64,000 nucleotides of DNA, taken from JALOOB01 sp040766655 (GTDB lineage: Bacteria; Chloroflexota; Anaerolineae; CG2-30-64-16). A program made the translations under genes and the position numbers. Shown piece by piece: positions 1-7,432 of this stretch. Each line of letters starts with the position of its first letter. Positions within the stretch are counted from its first letter, which is position 1. The stretch is taken from positions 186,001-250,000 of the forward strand of contig JAXGQB010000010.1 of the NCBI GenBank assembly GCA_040766655.1, written 5' to 3'. The notes beneath the pieces were generated by a model. That model worked only from the letters and a program-made list of their open reading frames with translations, searched no databases and had not been told where the DNA came from.

Positions 1-1501
1 TGCGCACGCGGTTGAGCCGCGCCACCTGGCGCTCGTAGCCCTGCGGGTCCATCTGCAGGATGGGGATGGCCAACCGCTCGTCGATCACGTAATCGTTGAC
101 GCCCACGATCGTGCGCTCGCCCCGGTCGACCTCCTGCTGGAAGCGGAACGCGGCCTCCGCGATGTCGCGCTGCATGAGTCCGGCCTCCAGCGCCGGGATC
201 ACCCCGCCCAGGGCCTCGATCCGGCGGAAGTAGGCGTTGGCCTCCGCCTCCATCCGGTTCGTGAGCGCCTCGACGACGTACGACCCTGCCAGGGGATCGA
301 TGGTGCCGGCAACCCCGCTCTCCTCTGCGATGACTTGCTGGGTTCGCAGCGCGACGGTGACGGCCTTCTCCGAGGGCAGCGCCAGCGCCTCGTCCATGCT
401 GTTGGTGTGGAGGCTCTGCGTGCCACCCAGTACCGCCGCGAGCGCCTGCAGCGCCACCCGCACGATGTTCACCTCCGGCTGCTGCGCGGTCAGGCTCACG
501 CCCGAGGTCTGCGCATGCGTCCGTAGCGTCCAGGAACGCGGATCGCGTGCCCCGTACTTCTCACGCATCGCGCGCGCCCAGATGCGCCGCGCAGCGCGGA
601 ACTTGGCAACCTCTTCCAGGAAGTCGTTGTGCACGTTGAAGAAGAACGACAGTCGCGGCGCGAAATCGTCGATGTCCAGCCCGCGCGCCAGCGCGGCCTC
701 CACGTACGCGAATCCGTCGGCCAGGGTGAACGCGAGCTCCTGCGCTGCGGTCGAGCCGGCCTCCCGGATATGATAGCCCGAGATGCTGATCGTGTTCCAC
801 CTGGGCATCTCGCGCGCACCGAACTCGATCGTGTCGACCACCAGCCGCATGGAGGGCTCAGGCGGGAAGAGGAATTCCTTCTGTGCGATGTATTCCTTGA
901 GGATGTCGTTCTGCGTGGTGCCGCCGAGCAGGCGCCGGGGGATGCCGCGCTTCTCCGCCGCGGCGATGTACATGGCCCAGATGATCGCGGCCGGGCTGTT
1001 GATCGTCATGGACGTGGTCACCTGGTCCAGCGGCAACCCGTCCAGCAGGACCTCCATGTCGGCCAGCGACGAGATGGCGACGCCGCACTTGCCGAATTCC
1101 CCGATCGCCTCGGGCGCGTCCGTGTCATAGCCGTACAGTGTGGGCATGTCGAACGCGACGGAGAGGCCGGTCTGCCCTTGCTCCAGCAGGTAGCGGAAGC
1201 GGGCATTCGTCTCCTCGGCCGTGCCGAAGCCCGCGAACATGCGCATGGTCCACAGCCTGCCGCGGTAGCCCGTGGCGTGCACCCCGCGCGTGTACGGATA
1301 GCGGCCGGGCAGGCCGAGGTCGGCCTCGTAGTCCAGGTGAGCGATGTCGTCCGGTGTGTAGAGCCGCTCGATCTGTGCGCCCGAGATGGTGGTGAAGGGT
1401 GCGTGGCGCTCGGGGATGCGGGCCAGCGCGGCCCGGACGTCTGTCTCCTCCCACTGCGCCACCGCTGCGCGGATCCTGCGAGCCGTCTCTTCGTCGATCA
1501 T
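1..1501 (-). CDS. B12-dependent acyl-CoA mutase, catalytic subunit (partial; C-terminus beyond window)
   Basis: This is the TIM-barrel catalytic subunit of a methylmalonyl-CoA mutase-type enzyme, which rearranges the carbon skeleton of a branched acyl-CoA using adenosylcobalamin. The frame runs from ATG 1501, with GGGAGG just upstream, through about 500 codons to the window edge. Recognisable blocks are TRGVHATGYRGRLWTMR (residues 71-87), GLSVAFDMPT, TTSMTINSPA, FPPEPSMRL, ISISGYHIREAGST and GGTQSLHTNSMDEAL. Residue 89 is Phe (MRMFAG), where the second mutase of this window has Tyr (MRQYAG). Tyr is typical of methylmalonyl-CoA mutase and Phe of isobutyryl-CoA mutase, so the substrate may not be methylmalonyl-CoA. 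It lies 66 bp downstream of an aconitase-X gene, probably in one transcript. The B12-binding subunit is not visible. The family call is certain; the substrate is open. Confidence 0.9.
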   Translation of the reverse strand, partial: MIDEETARRIRAAVAQWEETDVRAALARIPERHAPFTTISGAQIERLYTPDDIAHLDYEADLGLPGRYPYTRGVHATGYRGRLWTMRMFAGFGTAEETNARFRYLLEQGQTGLSVAFDMPTLYGYDTDAPEAIGEFGKCGVAISSLADMEVLLDGLPLDQVTTSMTINSPAAIIWAMYIAAAEKRGIPRRLLGGTTQNDILKEYIAQKEFLFPPEPSMRLVVDTIEFGAREMPRWNTISISGYHIREAGSTAAQELAFTLADGFAYVEAALARGLDIDDFAPRLSFFFNVHNDFLEEVAKFRAARRIWARAMREKYGARDPRSWTLRTHAQTSGVSLTAQQPEVNIVRVALQALAAVLGGTQSLHTNSMDEALALPSEKAVTVALRTQQVIAEESGVAGTIDPLAGSYVVEALTNRMEAEANAYFRRIEALGGVIPALEAGLMQRDIAEAAFRFQQEVDRGERTIVGVNDYVIDERLAIPILQMDPQGYERQVARLNRVR

Positions 1502-1548
1502 ACATCGCCTCCCTGGTCGGCATGGGGCGGAGCCCTGGCCGCACCGTA

Positions 1549-1566
1549 GGCGACCGGCCGGTCGCC
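1549..1566. repeat. Perfect 18-bp palindrome between aconitase-X and mutase genes
   Basis: GGCGACCGGCCGGTCGCC reads the same on both strands. It sits directly after the aconitase-X stop codon and before the mutase ribosome-binding site. There is no T-run, so it is more likely an intercistronic mRNA hairpin than a full terminator. Confidence 0.5.
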
Positions 1567-1567
1567 C

Positions 1568-2839
1568 CTAGCCCTCGCGCCATTCTCCCGTGATCGCGGC
1601 GTCGAGGCAACGGTCCACGTCGCCGAAGCGCATCTTCACGCCGCTGTGCATCGGCGCATAGCAGGCCATCTTGCCCGCGTTGGTGGCCATGGTCCTGACA
1701 TCCAGCATGCGCATGGGCGCGACGACCGCGCACGTGTCGGCGACGACCTCTCCGCCGGCGGCCTCGATGGTCTGCACGTAGCCGAGCTCGGTCGCGGCCT
1801 GCCGCGTGATCTCGCCCGTCGTCACCCACAGCCGGGTCGCCAGCTGTTTGCCCCGCAGATAGTCCGCCACCTGTTCGATTTCGGTCAGGCTGGCGTGCGG
1901 GCAGCCGATGGTGACCAGGTCGATCTTGCGCAGCTCGGGGTCCGCGTCCATGACGCGGTACGCTTCTTCGAGGCTCTCGATGACCAGGCGCTGCGCGCCG
2001 GGTGCGATCAGCGCAGGCCCGGCGTCGACCGCCTCGGGCGTGTAGCCCGCGATGTGATAGAGCGCCACCGCACCGTAGGCGGCCAGCCCCGCGCCGAGCG
2101 TCTTGAGGCGGTCGCCGGCGGGGCCGCCCAAGGTGAGGTCGCCGGGTAGTGGCGGCAGCGATGCGGCCAGATCCGCGAACCACGGGACGCCGTTGCCCAC
2201 CGCCTTGCCCACCGTGTAGCTGAGTGCGCCGAAGTCTGCCACCGACTTGACTGGCGCCTTGATCTCGACGATCCAGTTGGCACGGCGGTTCTCGTCCAGA
2301 TGGTAGCCGTAGCGCGCGGTGCGGCCGACGATGGCCGCAGCCAATGCGCTGGGCCCGCCCTCACGGTTCGAGCGCGCGCCGATCACGGAGTTCGCGAATG
2401 CGACCGCGCTCGATTCGGCCCACGCGAGCGCGTCCCCGCGGTTCGGCTTGATGCCGGGGAAGAGGTAGGGCGTGCAGCTCATGGTCGGCGTGACACCCAT
2501 CGCCTCGAACGCGTCGATCACGCTCAGCTGGGGCGTGGCGAAGCTCGGCTGGATGCCCCAGCGCTGCCACTTGCCGCGCTCCATGCCCATGGGGTTGAGC
2601 GTCGTGGGGACGCGCACGCGCGCGCCCTCCGCGGCCCAGCGGCTCAGGAACTCGACGCCGGCATCGCCCAGGTTCTTGTACGACACGCCTGCGATCTGCG
2701 CGTGGCGTACGGGAACCAGGTCGGCCGCGCCGTAGATGCGCGCCAGGGCCACGACGATCTCCATGGCTCGCCGGACGCCCGGTCCCTCCGCGCCTGCGAG
2801 CATCGCTTCTTCTTCGTGCGTCAAAATGAGGTCTTGCAT
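1568..2839 (-). CDS. Aconitase X catalytic subunit (DUF521/AcnX family), without adjacent swivel subunit
   Basis: A 423-residue protein of the AcnX (DUF521) family. Known members are cis-3-hydroxy-L-proline dehydratase in bacteria and phosphomevalonate dehydratase in archaea, Fe- or Fe-S-dependent dehydratases that normally need a small swivel subunit. Visible family signatures are SCTPYLFPGIKPNRGD, AWAESSAVAFANSVIGARSN, TIGCPHASLTE, ADTCAVVAPM and MATNAGKMACYAPMHSG. The three Cys in SCTPY, GCPH and DTC recur in the second AcnX of this window at 32745-34010 and are likely metal ligands. The start is ATG 2839, with no Shine-Dalgarno but a promoter -10 only six bases upstream, which suggests a leaderless mRNA. 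No swivel gene lies on either side: the next gene downstream is an acyl-CoA mutase. The substrate is unknown; the mutase may point to an acyl-CoA or hydroxy-acid dehydration. Confidence 0.85.
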   Translation of the reverse strand: MQDLILTHEEEAMLAGAEGPGVRRAMEIVVALARIYGAADLVPVRHAQIAGVSYKNLGDAGVEFLSRWAAEGARVRVPTTLNPMGMERGKWQRWGIQPSFATPQLSVIDAFEAMGVTPTMSCTPYLFPGIKPNRGDALAWAESSAVAFANSVIGARSNREGGPSALAAAIVGRTARYGYHLDENRRANWIVEIKAPVKSVADFGALSYTVGKAVGNGVPWFADLAASLPPLPGDLTLGGPAGDRLKTLGAGLAAYGAVALYHIAGYTPEAVDAGPALIAPGAQRLVIESLEEAYRVMDADPELRKIDLVTIGCPHASLTEIEQVADYLRGKQLATRLWVTTGEITRQAATELGYVQTIEAAGGEVVADTCAVVAPMRMLDVRTMATNAGKMACYAPMHSGVKMRFGDVDRCLDAAITGEWREG

Positions 2840-2845
2840 GATGTT

Positions 2846-2873
2846 ATTCTAGCATGGAACGGACGCGTGTAAA
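2846..2873 (-). promoter_or_regulatory. Sigma70-type promoter of the AcnX-mutase operon (leaderless)
   Basis: On the minus strand TTTACA (2873-2868) and TAGAAT (2851-2846) are separated by 16 bases. The ATG follows the -10 by six bases, so transcription would start at or next to the start codon. No ribosome-binding site is present, consistent with leaderless translation. Confidence 0.5.
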
Positions 2874-2954
2874 GGAAGCCCGCTTGCAGGGAGGACTTTT
2901 TTGGGTGTGCAGGAGCGAAGGCATCCAGAGCGATTCAACAAGAAGGAAGAAGTC

Positions 2955-4019
2955 TCAGGACTTGAAGGCGTTGCGTGTGCGCTCCCGCCACAGGTCCAGC
3001 ATCTGGCGCCGCGACGCGGTGCCGGTCGATCCGATCTGGCGGACCGTCACGCCCGCGGCCAGGCAGCCCACCTCGGCGGCCTCCGCGGCCCTTGCGCCCG
3101 CACACAGTGCGGCCGCGATGCCGGCCAGCGCCGCATCGCCGGCCCCGACGATGTCGATCGGCCCCGGTGCGGGCACGGCGGGCACCAGTGCCGGCCCGTC
3201 CGCGTGGAAAACCAGCATGCCGTGGCGGCCCAACGTGAGGAAGACGGGCTGCCCGTTCCTGCGGTACAGCCGCGAGCCGGCCGCCGCGATCAGCTCGCGA
3301 TCTACTTCCCAGTCCGGATCGGGGTCGCCCCGCCACTGCGCGTCGGGCATCACGGCCGACAGGGCCTCGCGCGCGTTCGGCTTGATCAGCACGTCGGAGA
3401 ACAGCCCGATGCGCGCGCGGGAATCCGCGACAAAGGCGACCTCGCCGTAGGTCTGGGCGAGCGCGCTCAGTTCATCCCGCACGCGCTCGGTGATGACGCC
3501 GCAGCCCTTCTCAGGCGTCTGATCCGCGATGATCACGGCGTGAACGCGGGGGAGCAGGCCGCGCAGGGCCCGGATCACCTCGTCTTCGGCCTCGCGGGGC
3601 AGGGGCGTCCGGTTCTTGATGTCGAGGCGGTTCAGCTCCCGCAGGGTGCCGTCGCCCCCGCGCAGCATCGGCTTGGTGTAGGTGGGCGTGCGCCGCTCCC
3701 CGCGGATGACGAACTGATCGAGGTCGACGCCGCGCGCGTCGAGCCCGCGCAGCAGCTCGAAGCCCTCGCCGTCATCGCCCGCGACGCCGACCGCCACCAC
3801 GCCCGCGCCCATCGCGGCCAGGTTGTTCGTCACCGTGCCGGCAGCGCCGGGGCTGTTCCGCACTTCGATCACCTGGTGCGCGTCCAGCCCGGTCTCCAGC
3901 GAGCGCTCGGCCAGGCTTTCCTCGATGACGAGGTACCTGTCCAGGAAGAAGTCGCCGACGACGAGCACCTGCTTGCGATCGAACTGCGCGAGGATCTGGT
4001 CGAGCCGGTCAAGGTCCAT
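2955..4019 (-). CDS. PfkB-family sugar kinase, HldE-kinase/RfaE-like
   Basis: A ribokinase-fold kinase of about 354 residues, closest in layout to the kinase domain that phosphorylates D-glycero-D-manno-heptose 7-phosphate. The N-terminus has VLVVGDFFLDRYL, followed by NSPGAAGTVTNNLAAMGA (sugar-binding GG-like region), and the C-terminal ATP/catalytic motif is PIDIVGAGDAALAG, with the catalytic Asp in GAGD. I start it at ATG 4019 because GAGG lies seven bases upstream; an in-frame TTG at 4031 would overlap the preceding stop. It is the last gene of the sugar operon, directly behind the deoxyhypusine-synthase-like gene. With the phosphoheptose-isomerase-like and HAD genes upstream it suggests conversion of an imported or heptose-like sugar phosphate. 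The exact substrate is inferred only. Confidence 0.8.
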   Translation of the reverse strand: MDLDRLDQILAQFDRKQVLVVGDFFLDRYLVIEESLAERSLETGLDAHQVIEVRNSPGAAGTVTNNLAAMGAGVVAVGVAGDDGEGFELLRGLDARGVDLDQFVIRGERRTPTYTKPMLRGGDGTLRELNRLDIKNRTPLPREAEDEVIRALRGLLPRVHAVIIADQTPEKGCGVITERVRDELSALAQTYGEVAFVADSRARIGLFSDVLIKPNAREALSAVMPDAQWRGDPDPDWEVDRELIAAAGSRLYRRNGQPVFLTLGRHGMLVFHADGPALVPAVPAPGPIDIVGAGDAALAGIAAALCAGARAAEAAEVGCLAAGVTVRQIGSTGTASRRQMLDLWRERTRNAFKS

Positions 4020-4027
4020 CGTGTGCC

Positions 4028-4984
4028 TCAATCCGCCAGCAGCCGGTGCAGCGCGGGCAGCGTGCCGCGGTGCGGGCCGCGGATGTAGAAGCTCTCGCCG
4101 CCGTCCTGGACCGTTCGCACGAGGATCGTCTTGAAGGGCCGGTAGTAGTAGCGCGCATCGGTCTTCGGCGCCTCGTGGCCCAGGTCCGGGCCCAGGTCGA
4201 TGAGGTCGAAGACCGCGGTCGTGAAGCGGTTGATCTTCCGCCCCTGTTGGTGGGCCACGTTGCGCGCCATGGCTAGCGCCTTGAGGTAGACCTCCGGCCC
4301 CATCACGGCCGTTCCGTAATTGAGCATGACGCCCCCATCCAGCTTCGTCACGCCCTGCGTGAAGATCAGGAAGTCGCGATACGAGGCCTCCCCCAGCGCT
4401 GCACCGTTACAATTCGGGTGCTCGTGGATGATGTCCTGCCCGATGCCGATGTGGACGGTCACCGGGACGCGCAGCCGGTAGCCCTCGGCCAGGATGCTGA
4501 CGTCCTTGTGCGGGTAGTCGCCCTCCGCGATCTCGCGGCCCAGCGCCTCGCCGTAGCCCAGCCCGTCGCGCACGCCGGCCGCCACGATGTCGTTGATCCG
4601 GCCCGTCTCCTGCCACAGCCCGAACTGGCCCTCGGTGATGTAGCGCGCCACGCTCTCGGTCGTTGCGCCCACCAGCGCGAGCTCGAAATCGTGGATCGGG
4701 CCCGCGCCGTTCATGCCCACGTGGGTGACCAGCCCGCGCGCCATCAGGTCGATGACGAAGCGCGAGAGGCCCATCTTGATGACGTGCGCGCCCATGATCA
4801 CCATGACGGACGCGCCCCCCTCCCGGGCCCGGCGCATGCGCGCGGCAACCGTCGCCAGGTCGGGGTGTTCGAATGGCTCTCCCGCCGCGCCGAGCGGCAG
4901 CACCTCGTCGAGGCGCATGTCGTGGACGCGCTCACTGAGCGGCTTCACGCTGAGCCGGCTGCGATCGAACTGCGGATATGGCAT
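4028..4984 (-). CDS. Deoxyhypusine-synthase-like protein, function unknown
   Basis: A protein of about 318 residues whose layout resembles deoxyhypusine synthase. A helix-strand block GLSRFVIDLMARGLVTHVGM leads into NGAGPIHDFELAL, matching the place of the TTAGGIEEDFIKC block of that family, and is followed by GQFGLWQETGRIND and later HIGIGQDIIHEHPNCNGA and GGVMLNYGTAVMGPE. True deoxyhypusine synthase acts on eIF5A in archaea and eukaryotes and makes little sense in a bacterial sugar operon, so a different NAD- or sugar-linked role is likely. ATG 4984 is chosen because GGGGGAG precedes it, overlapping the stop of the HAD gene. It sits between a HAD phosphatase and a PfkB kinase, all tightly coupled. 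Homology is moderate; the function is not known. Confidence 0.6.
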   Translation of the reverse strand: MPYPQFDRSRLSVKPLSERVHDMRLDEVLPLGAAGEPFEHPDLATVAARMRRAREGGASVMVIMGAHVIKMGLSRFVIDLMARGLVTHVGMNGAGPIHDFELALVGATTESVARYITEGQFGLWQETGRINDIVAAGVRDGLGYGEALGREIAEGDYPHKDVSILAEGYRLRVPVTVHIGIGQDIIHEHPNCNGAALGEASYRDFLIFTQGVTKLDGGVMLNYGTAVMGPEVYLKALAMARNVAHQQGRKINRFTTAVFDLIDLGPDLGHEAPKTDARYYYRPFKTILVRTVQDGGESFYIRGPHRGTLPALHRLLAD

Positions 4985-4985
4985 G

Positions 4986-5789
4986 TTACTCCCCCCACAG
5001 ATAGCGCACGAGCGCCCCATGCTCGCCGAAGTCGGGGACGATCAGGTCCGCGCCCGCCTCGATCAGGCGGCGGCGCTTCCACTCGTCGATCCCGGTGCGC
5101 CGCGCCTCGTCCGTCGCCACGCCGACCGCGATGCCGCCGACGCGGCGCGTGTCCTCGATCTCGACGTAGCCGTCGCCGAACCCGACGAACTCGGGGCCGG
5201 CCAGGCCGTGCGCCGCGATGATCCGGTCGATGACCATCTTCTTGGAGAACGACTTGTAGTCGTCCTGCGCGCCGTAGATGCCCTCGAAGAAGGACGTGAC
5301 CCCGAGCGCGGCGGCCTCGGCCAGCACGAACGGCTCGTCCGTGCCGGAGGCCAGGTAGCACCTGACGTCCCGCTCGCGCAGCTCGGCGAGCATCGCCCTG
5401 CTCCCCGGCACCATCAATTCGTCGGGGTCTGTGGCGCCCGCCCGCAGCGCGGCCAGGCGCTCGTCGACGCGCGTCGACAGGCGGTCCAGGTACATGTACT
5501 TGTACGCGATCGGCTCCAGCGGCGCGCCGCCCCGGCGTGCCACCTCCTCCGCGAGCTGGATCATCTGGTAGATGGTCTGTTTCCCCGTGAGCCGCGTCAC
5601 GAAGTCCCGGACGACGGCCTCGATCGCCGCCTCGTCCTCGTGGTCCGGGGTCTGCATCAGCAGCTCGACCATCATGGGGATCATGACCCCCTGCCAGCCC
5701 TCTCGGACGAGCGAGATGGTGCCGTCAAAATCGAAGAGCGCGTGGCGGATGCGCCCGCGCACCAGGTCGGGATTGAGTATCTCCAACAT
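4986..5789 (-). CDS. HAD-superfamily hydrolase (sugar phosphatase-like)
   Basis: A 267-residue HAD phosphatase with all four motifs: DFDGT near residue 19 (nucleophile and acid/base Asp), ASGTD (motif II Ser/Thr), the SKKMVID lysine (motif III) and GFGDGYVEIED (motif IV acidic Mg ligands). A helical cap lies between motifs I and II. It starts at ATG 5789, five bases after the ROK kinase stop, and its stop codon is followed two bases later by the next start, so it is translationally coupled on both sides. In the sugar operon it probably removes a phosphate from a sugar-phosphate intermediate, the position GmhB would take in a heptose pathway, although the sequence is not a clear GmhB. Confidence 0.8.
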   Translation of the reverse strand: MLEILNPDLVRGRIRHALFDFDGTISLVREGWQGVMIPMMVELLMQTPDHEDEAAIEAVVRDFVTRLTGKQTIYQMIQLAEEVARRGGAPLEPIAYKYMYLDRLSTRVDERLAALRAGATDPDELMVPGSRAMLAELRERDVRCYLASGTDEPFVLAEAAALGVTSFFEGIYGAQDDYKSFSKKMVIDRIIAAHGLAGPEFVGFGDGYVEIEDTRRVGGIAVGVATDEARRTGIDEWKRRRLIEAGADLIVPDFGEHGALVRYLWGE

Positions 5790-5794
5790 GAGAC

Positions 5795-6793
5795 CTATTC
5801 TTTCCCCTGGGCGGGCAGAAGGCCCTCGGCCAACGCAGCCGCGCCCCAGAGCGGCGCGTCATCGCCGAGCCCGGCCGGGACGATCTCTGCGCGCGCCTGC
5901 GGCAGCGCCTCCGCGCGTGCGGTCTGCCGCACCTGCTGCCACCACGCCTCGCCGGCCTTGGTCACGCCGCCACCAAGTACCACGACTGCCGGGTTCACCA
6001 GGTTGATCGCGGCCGCAAGGCCGGAACCCAAGGCCGCGGCGCCCTCCATCAGCACATCCTGCGCCAGTGGATCGCCCGCCTGTGCAGCGCGCGCCACCAT
6101 CTCGCCCGTCACGGCGTCGGGCCTACCCCCGGCCAGGTTCAGGAGGAGGGAGCCCGCGTGCGGGCTCTCCCGCAGCCGGGCCGCGGCCTTGCGCGCCATC
6201 GCCGGGCCGCACGCCTCCGCCTCGACGCACCCGCGCTTGCCGCAGACGCACGGCGTGCCGCCGGGGCGCACCACGACGTGGCCGAGCTCGCCGGCCATGC
6301 CGTCCGCGCCGCTCCAGATGCGGCCGTCCAGCACCCAGCCGCCGCCGATGCCCGTGCTGACGGTGACGTACAGCAAGCTGTCGCAGCCCTGGCCCGCGCC
6401 GTAACGCCATTCGCCCAGCGCAGCGACGTTCGCGTCGTTGTCCACCGCGGCGGGCGCGGCGAACTCCTCTGCCAGCAGGGCGGCCAGCGGCACGTCCTGC
6501 CAGCCCGGCACGTGGTGCGAGAGGCGCACGAGGCCCTTCCGCGCGTCGACCGGGCCACCGAAGCTCACCCCGATCGCGGCCAGCCTGCCCCGCGTCTGTG
6601 CCAGCAGCCCGTGCGCCATACGCAGCATGGTGGCCTGGTCGTACGCCGCATCCGCGCCCTGCGGCGAGACCACGCGGCTGTGTGCGGCCCAGGCCCGCGC
6701 GCCGGCCCGCCCGCTGGCACGCGCGCCCGCAGCCAGCACGGCCGCGCTGTGCTTCGTCCCGCCGTAGTCGAGCGCAAGCAGGAGGGCGTCGAT
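5795..6793 (-). CDS. ROK-family sugar kinase, probable non-canonical ATC start
   Basis: A ROK (glucokinase/N-acetyl-sugar kinase) protein of about 332 residues. The N-terminal ATP phosphate loop LALDYGGTK is followed by AIGVSFGGPVD, AAVDNDANVAALGEW (catalytic Asp), VTVSTGIGGGWV, and the ROK zinc site GELGH then CVCGKRGCVEAEAC. It should phosphorylate a hexose or amino sugar. The first in-frame GTG (6739) would cut off the DYGGTK motif. Upstream in frame the only sensible start is ATC 6793, with GGAG seven bases before it and an in-frame TGA just upstream; CTG 6781 is the alternative. Either the gene uses a rare ATC start or there is a base error. It follows the SIS gene by one base and precedes the HAD gene by five. 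Confidence 0.85.
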   Translation of the reverse strand: MDALLLALDYGGTKHSAAVLAAGARASGRAGARAWAAHSRVVSPQGADAAYDQATMLRMAHGLLAQTRGRLAAIGVSFGGPVDARKGLVRLSHHVPGWQDVPLAALLAEEFAAPAAVDNDANVAALGEWRYGAGQGCDSLLYVTVSTGIGGGWVLDGRIWSGADGMAGELGHVVVRPGGTPCVCGKRGCVEAEACGPAMARKAAARLRESPHAGSLLLNLAGGRPDAVTGEMVARAAQAGDPLAQDVLMEGAAALGSGLAAAINLVNPAVVVLGGGVTKAGEAWWQQVRQTARAEALPQARAEIVPAGLGDDAPLWGAAALAEGLLPAQGKE

Positions 6794-6794
6794 G

Positions 6795-7340
6795 TTACTT
6801 CTCCATCAGCGAGAGGAACACTGCGTGCAGGATCACCAGGTGCGCGTCCTCGATGATCTGCATCGATTCCGTGGGCACGATGACCGCCACGTCACACAGG
6901 GGGGCCAGCTTGCCGCCGTCCCTGCCGGTCAGACCGATGCGCGTCAGCCCCATGGTCGCGGCCGTCTCCATGGCGCGCAGCACGTTGGGCGAGTTCCCGC
7001 TGCCGCTCAGAACGACGGCCACGTCGCCCGGGGACGCCAGCGCCTCCAGCTGTTTCGCCAGTGCGATCTCGTAGCTCTCGTCGTTGGCGTAGGCCGTGAG
7101 CGTGGCCGTGTTGTCGGTCAGGCAGAATGCCCGGAACCGCGGCCGGTCGGGGTGCAGCGCGCTTTTTACCAGGTCGTTGACGATGTGCGACGCGTTGGCG
7201 GATGAGCCGCCGTTGCCCATCATGAACACGGTGCGGCGGTTACGCTGCGCGTCCTTCATGATCTCGACGATCCGGGCCACGGGCTCGGCAGGTATCCGGG
7301 GCAGCACCTCCGCCACCCGGTCGAAGTATTCAGCAATCAT
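6795..7340 (-). CDS. SIS-domain isomerase, phosphoheptose isomerase (GmhA)-like
   Basis: A single SIS domain of about 181 residues. The phosphosugar-binding loop is FMMGNGGSSANASHIVNDL, close to the GNGGSAADAQH of sedoheptulose-7-phosphate isomerase GmhA. The second sugar-phosphate Ser motif is VVLSGSGNSPNVLRA, and the C-terminal IIEDAHLVILHAVF matches the GmhA metal/His region. Start ATG 7340 is used; a GTG at 7361 in the same frame is possible but has no better ribosome-binding site. It is the first enzyme gene after the transporter genes of the operon. Together with the HldE-like kinase and HAD phosphatase it points to a heptose or ketose-phosphate isomerisation, which is inferred from family and context. 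Confidence 0.8.
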   Translation of the reverse strand: MIAEYFDRVAEVLPRIPAEPVARIVEIMKDAQRNRRTVFMMGNGGSSANASHIVNDLVKSALHPDRPRFRAFCLTDNTATLTAYANDESYEIALAKQLEALASPGDVAVVLSGSGNSPNVLRAMETAATMGLTRIGLTGRDGGKLAPLCDVAVIVPTESMQIIEDAHLVILHAVFLSLMEK

Positions 7341-7365
7341 GGATTGACTCAGTCCTGACACAAGG

Positions 7366-7393
7366 ATCGGCGCCCACGACCGTGAGCGCCGAT
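7366..7393 (-). terminator. Intercistronic hairpin between permease and SIS genes
   Basis: ATCGGCGC (7366-7373) pairs with GCGCCGAT (7386-7393), and CACG/CGTG pair inside the loop, giving an almost continuous stem. No T-run follows on the minus strand. It may stabilise or process the transcript between the transport genes and the enzyme genes. Confidence 0.4.
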
Positions 7394-7432
7394 GCGTATC
7401 TTAGCAGAAATCGGGGTCGAACGCTAGCCCGC

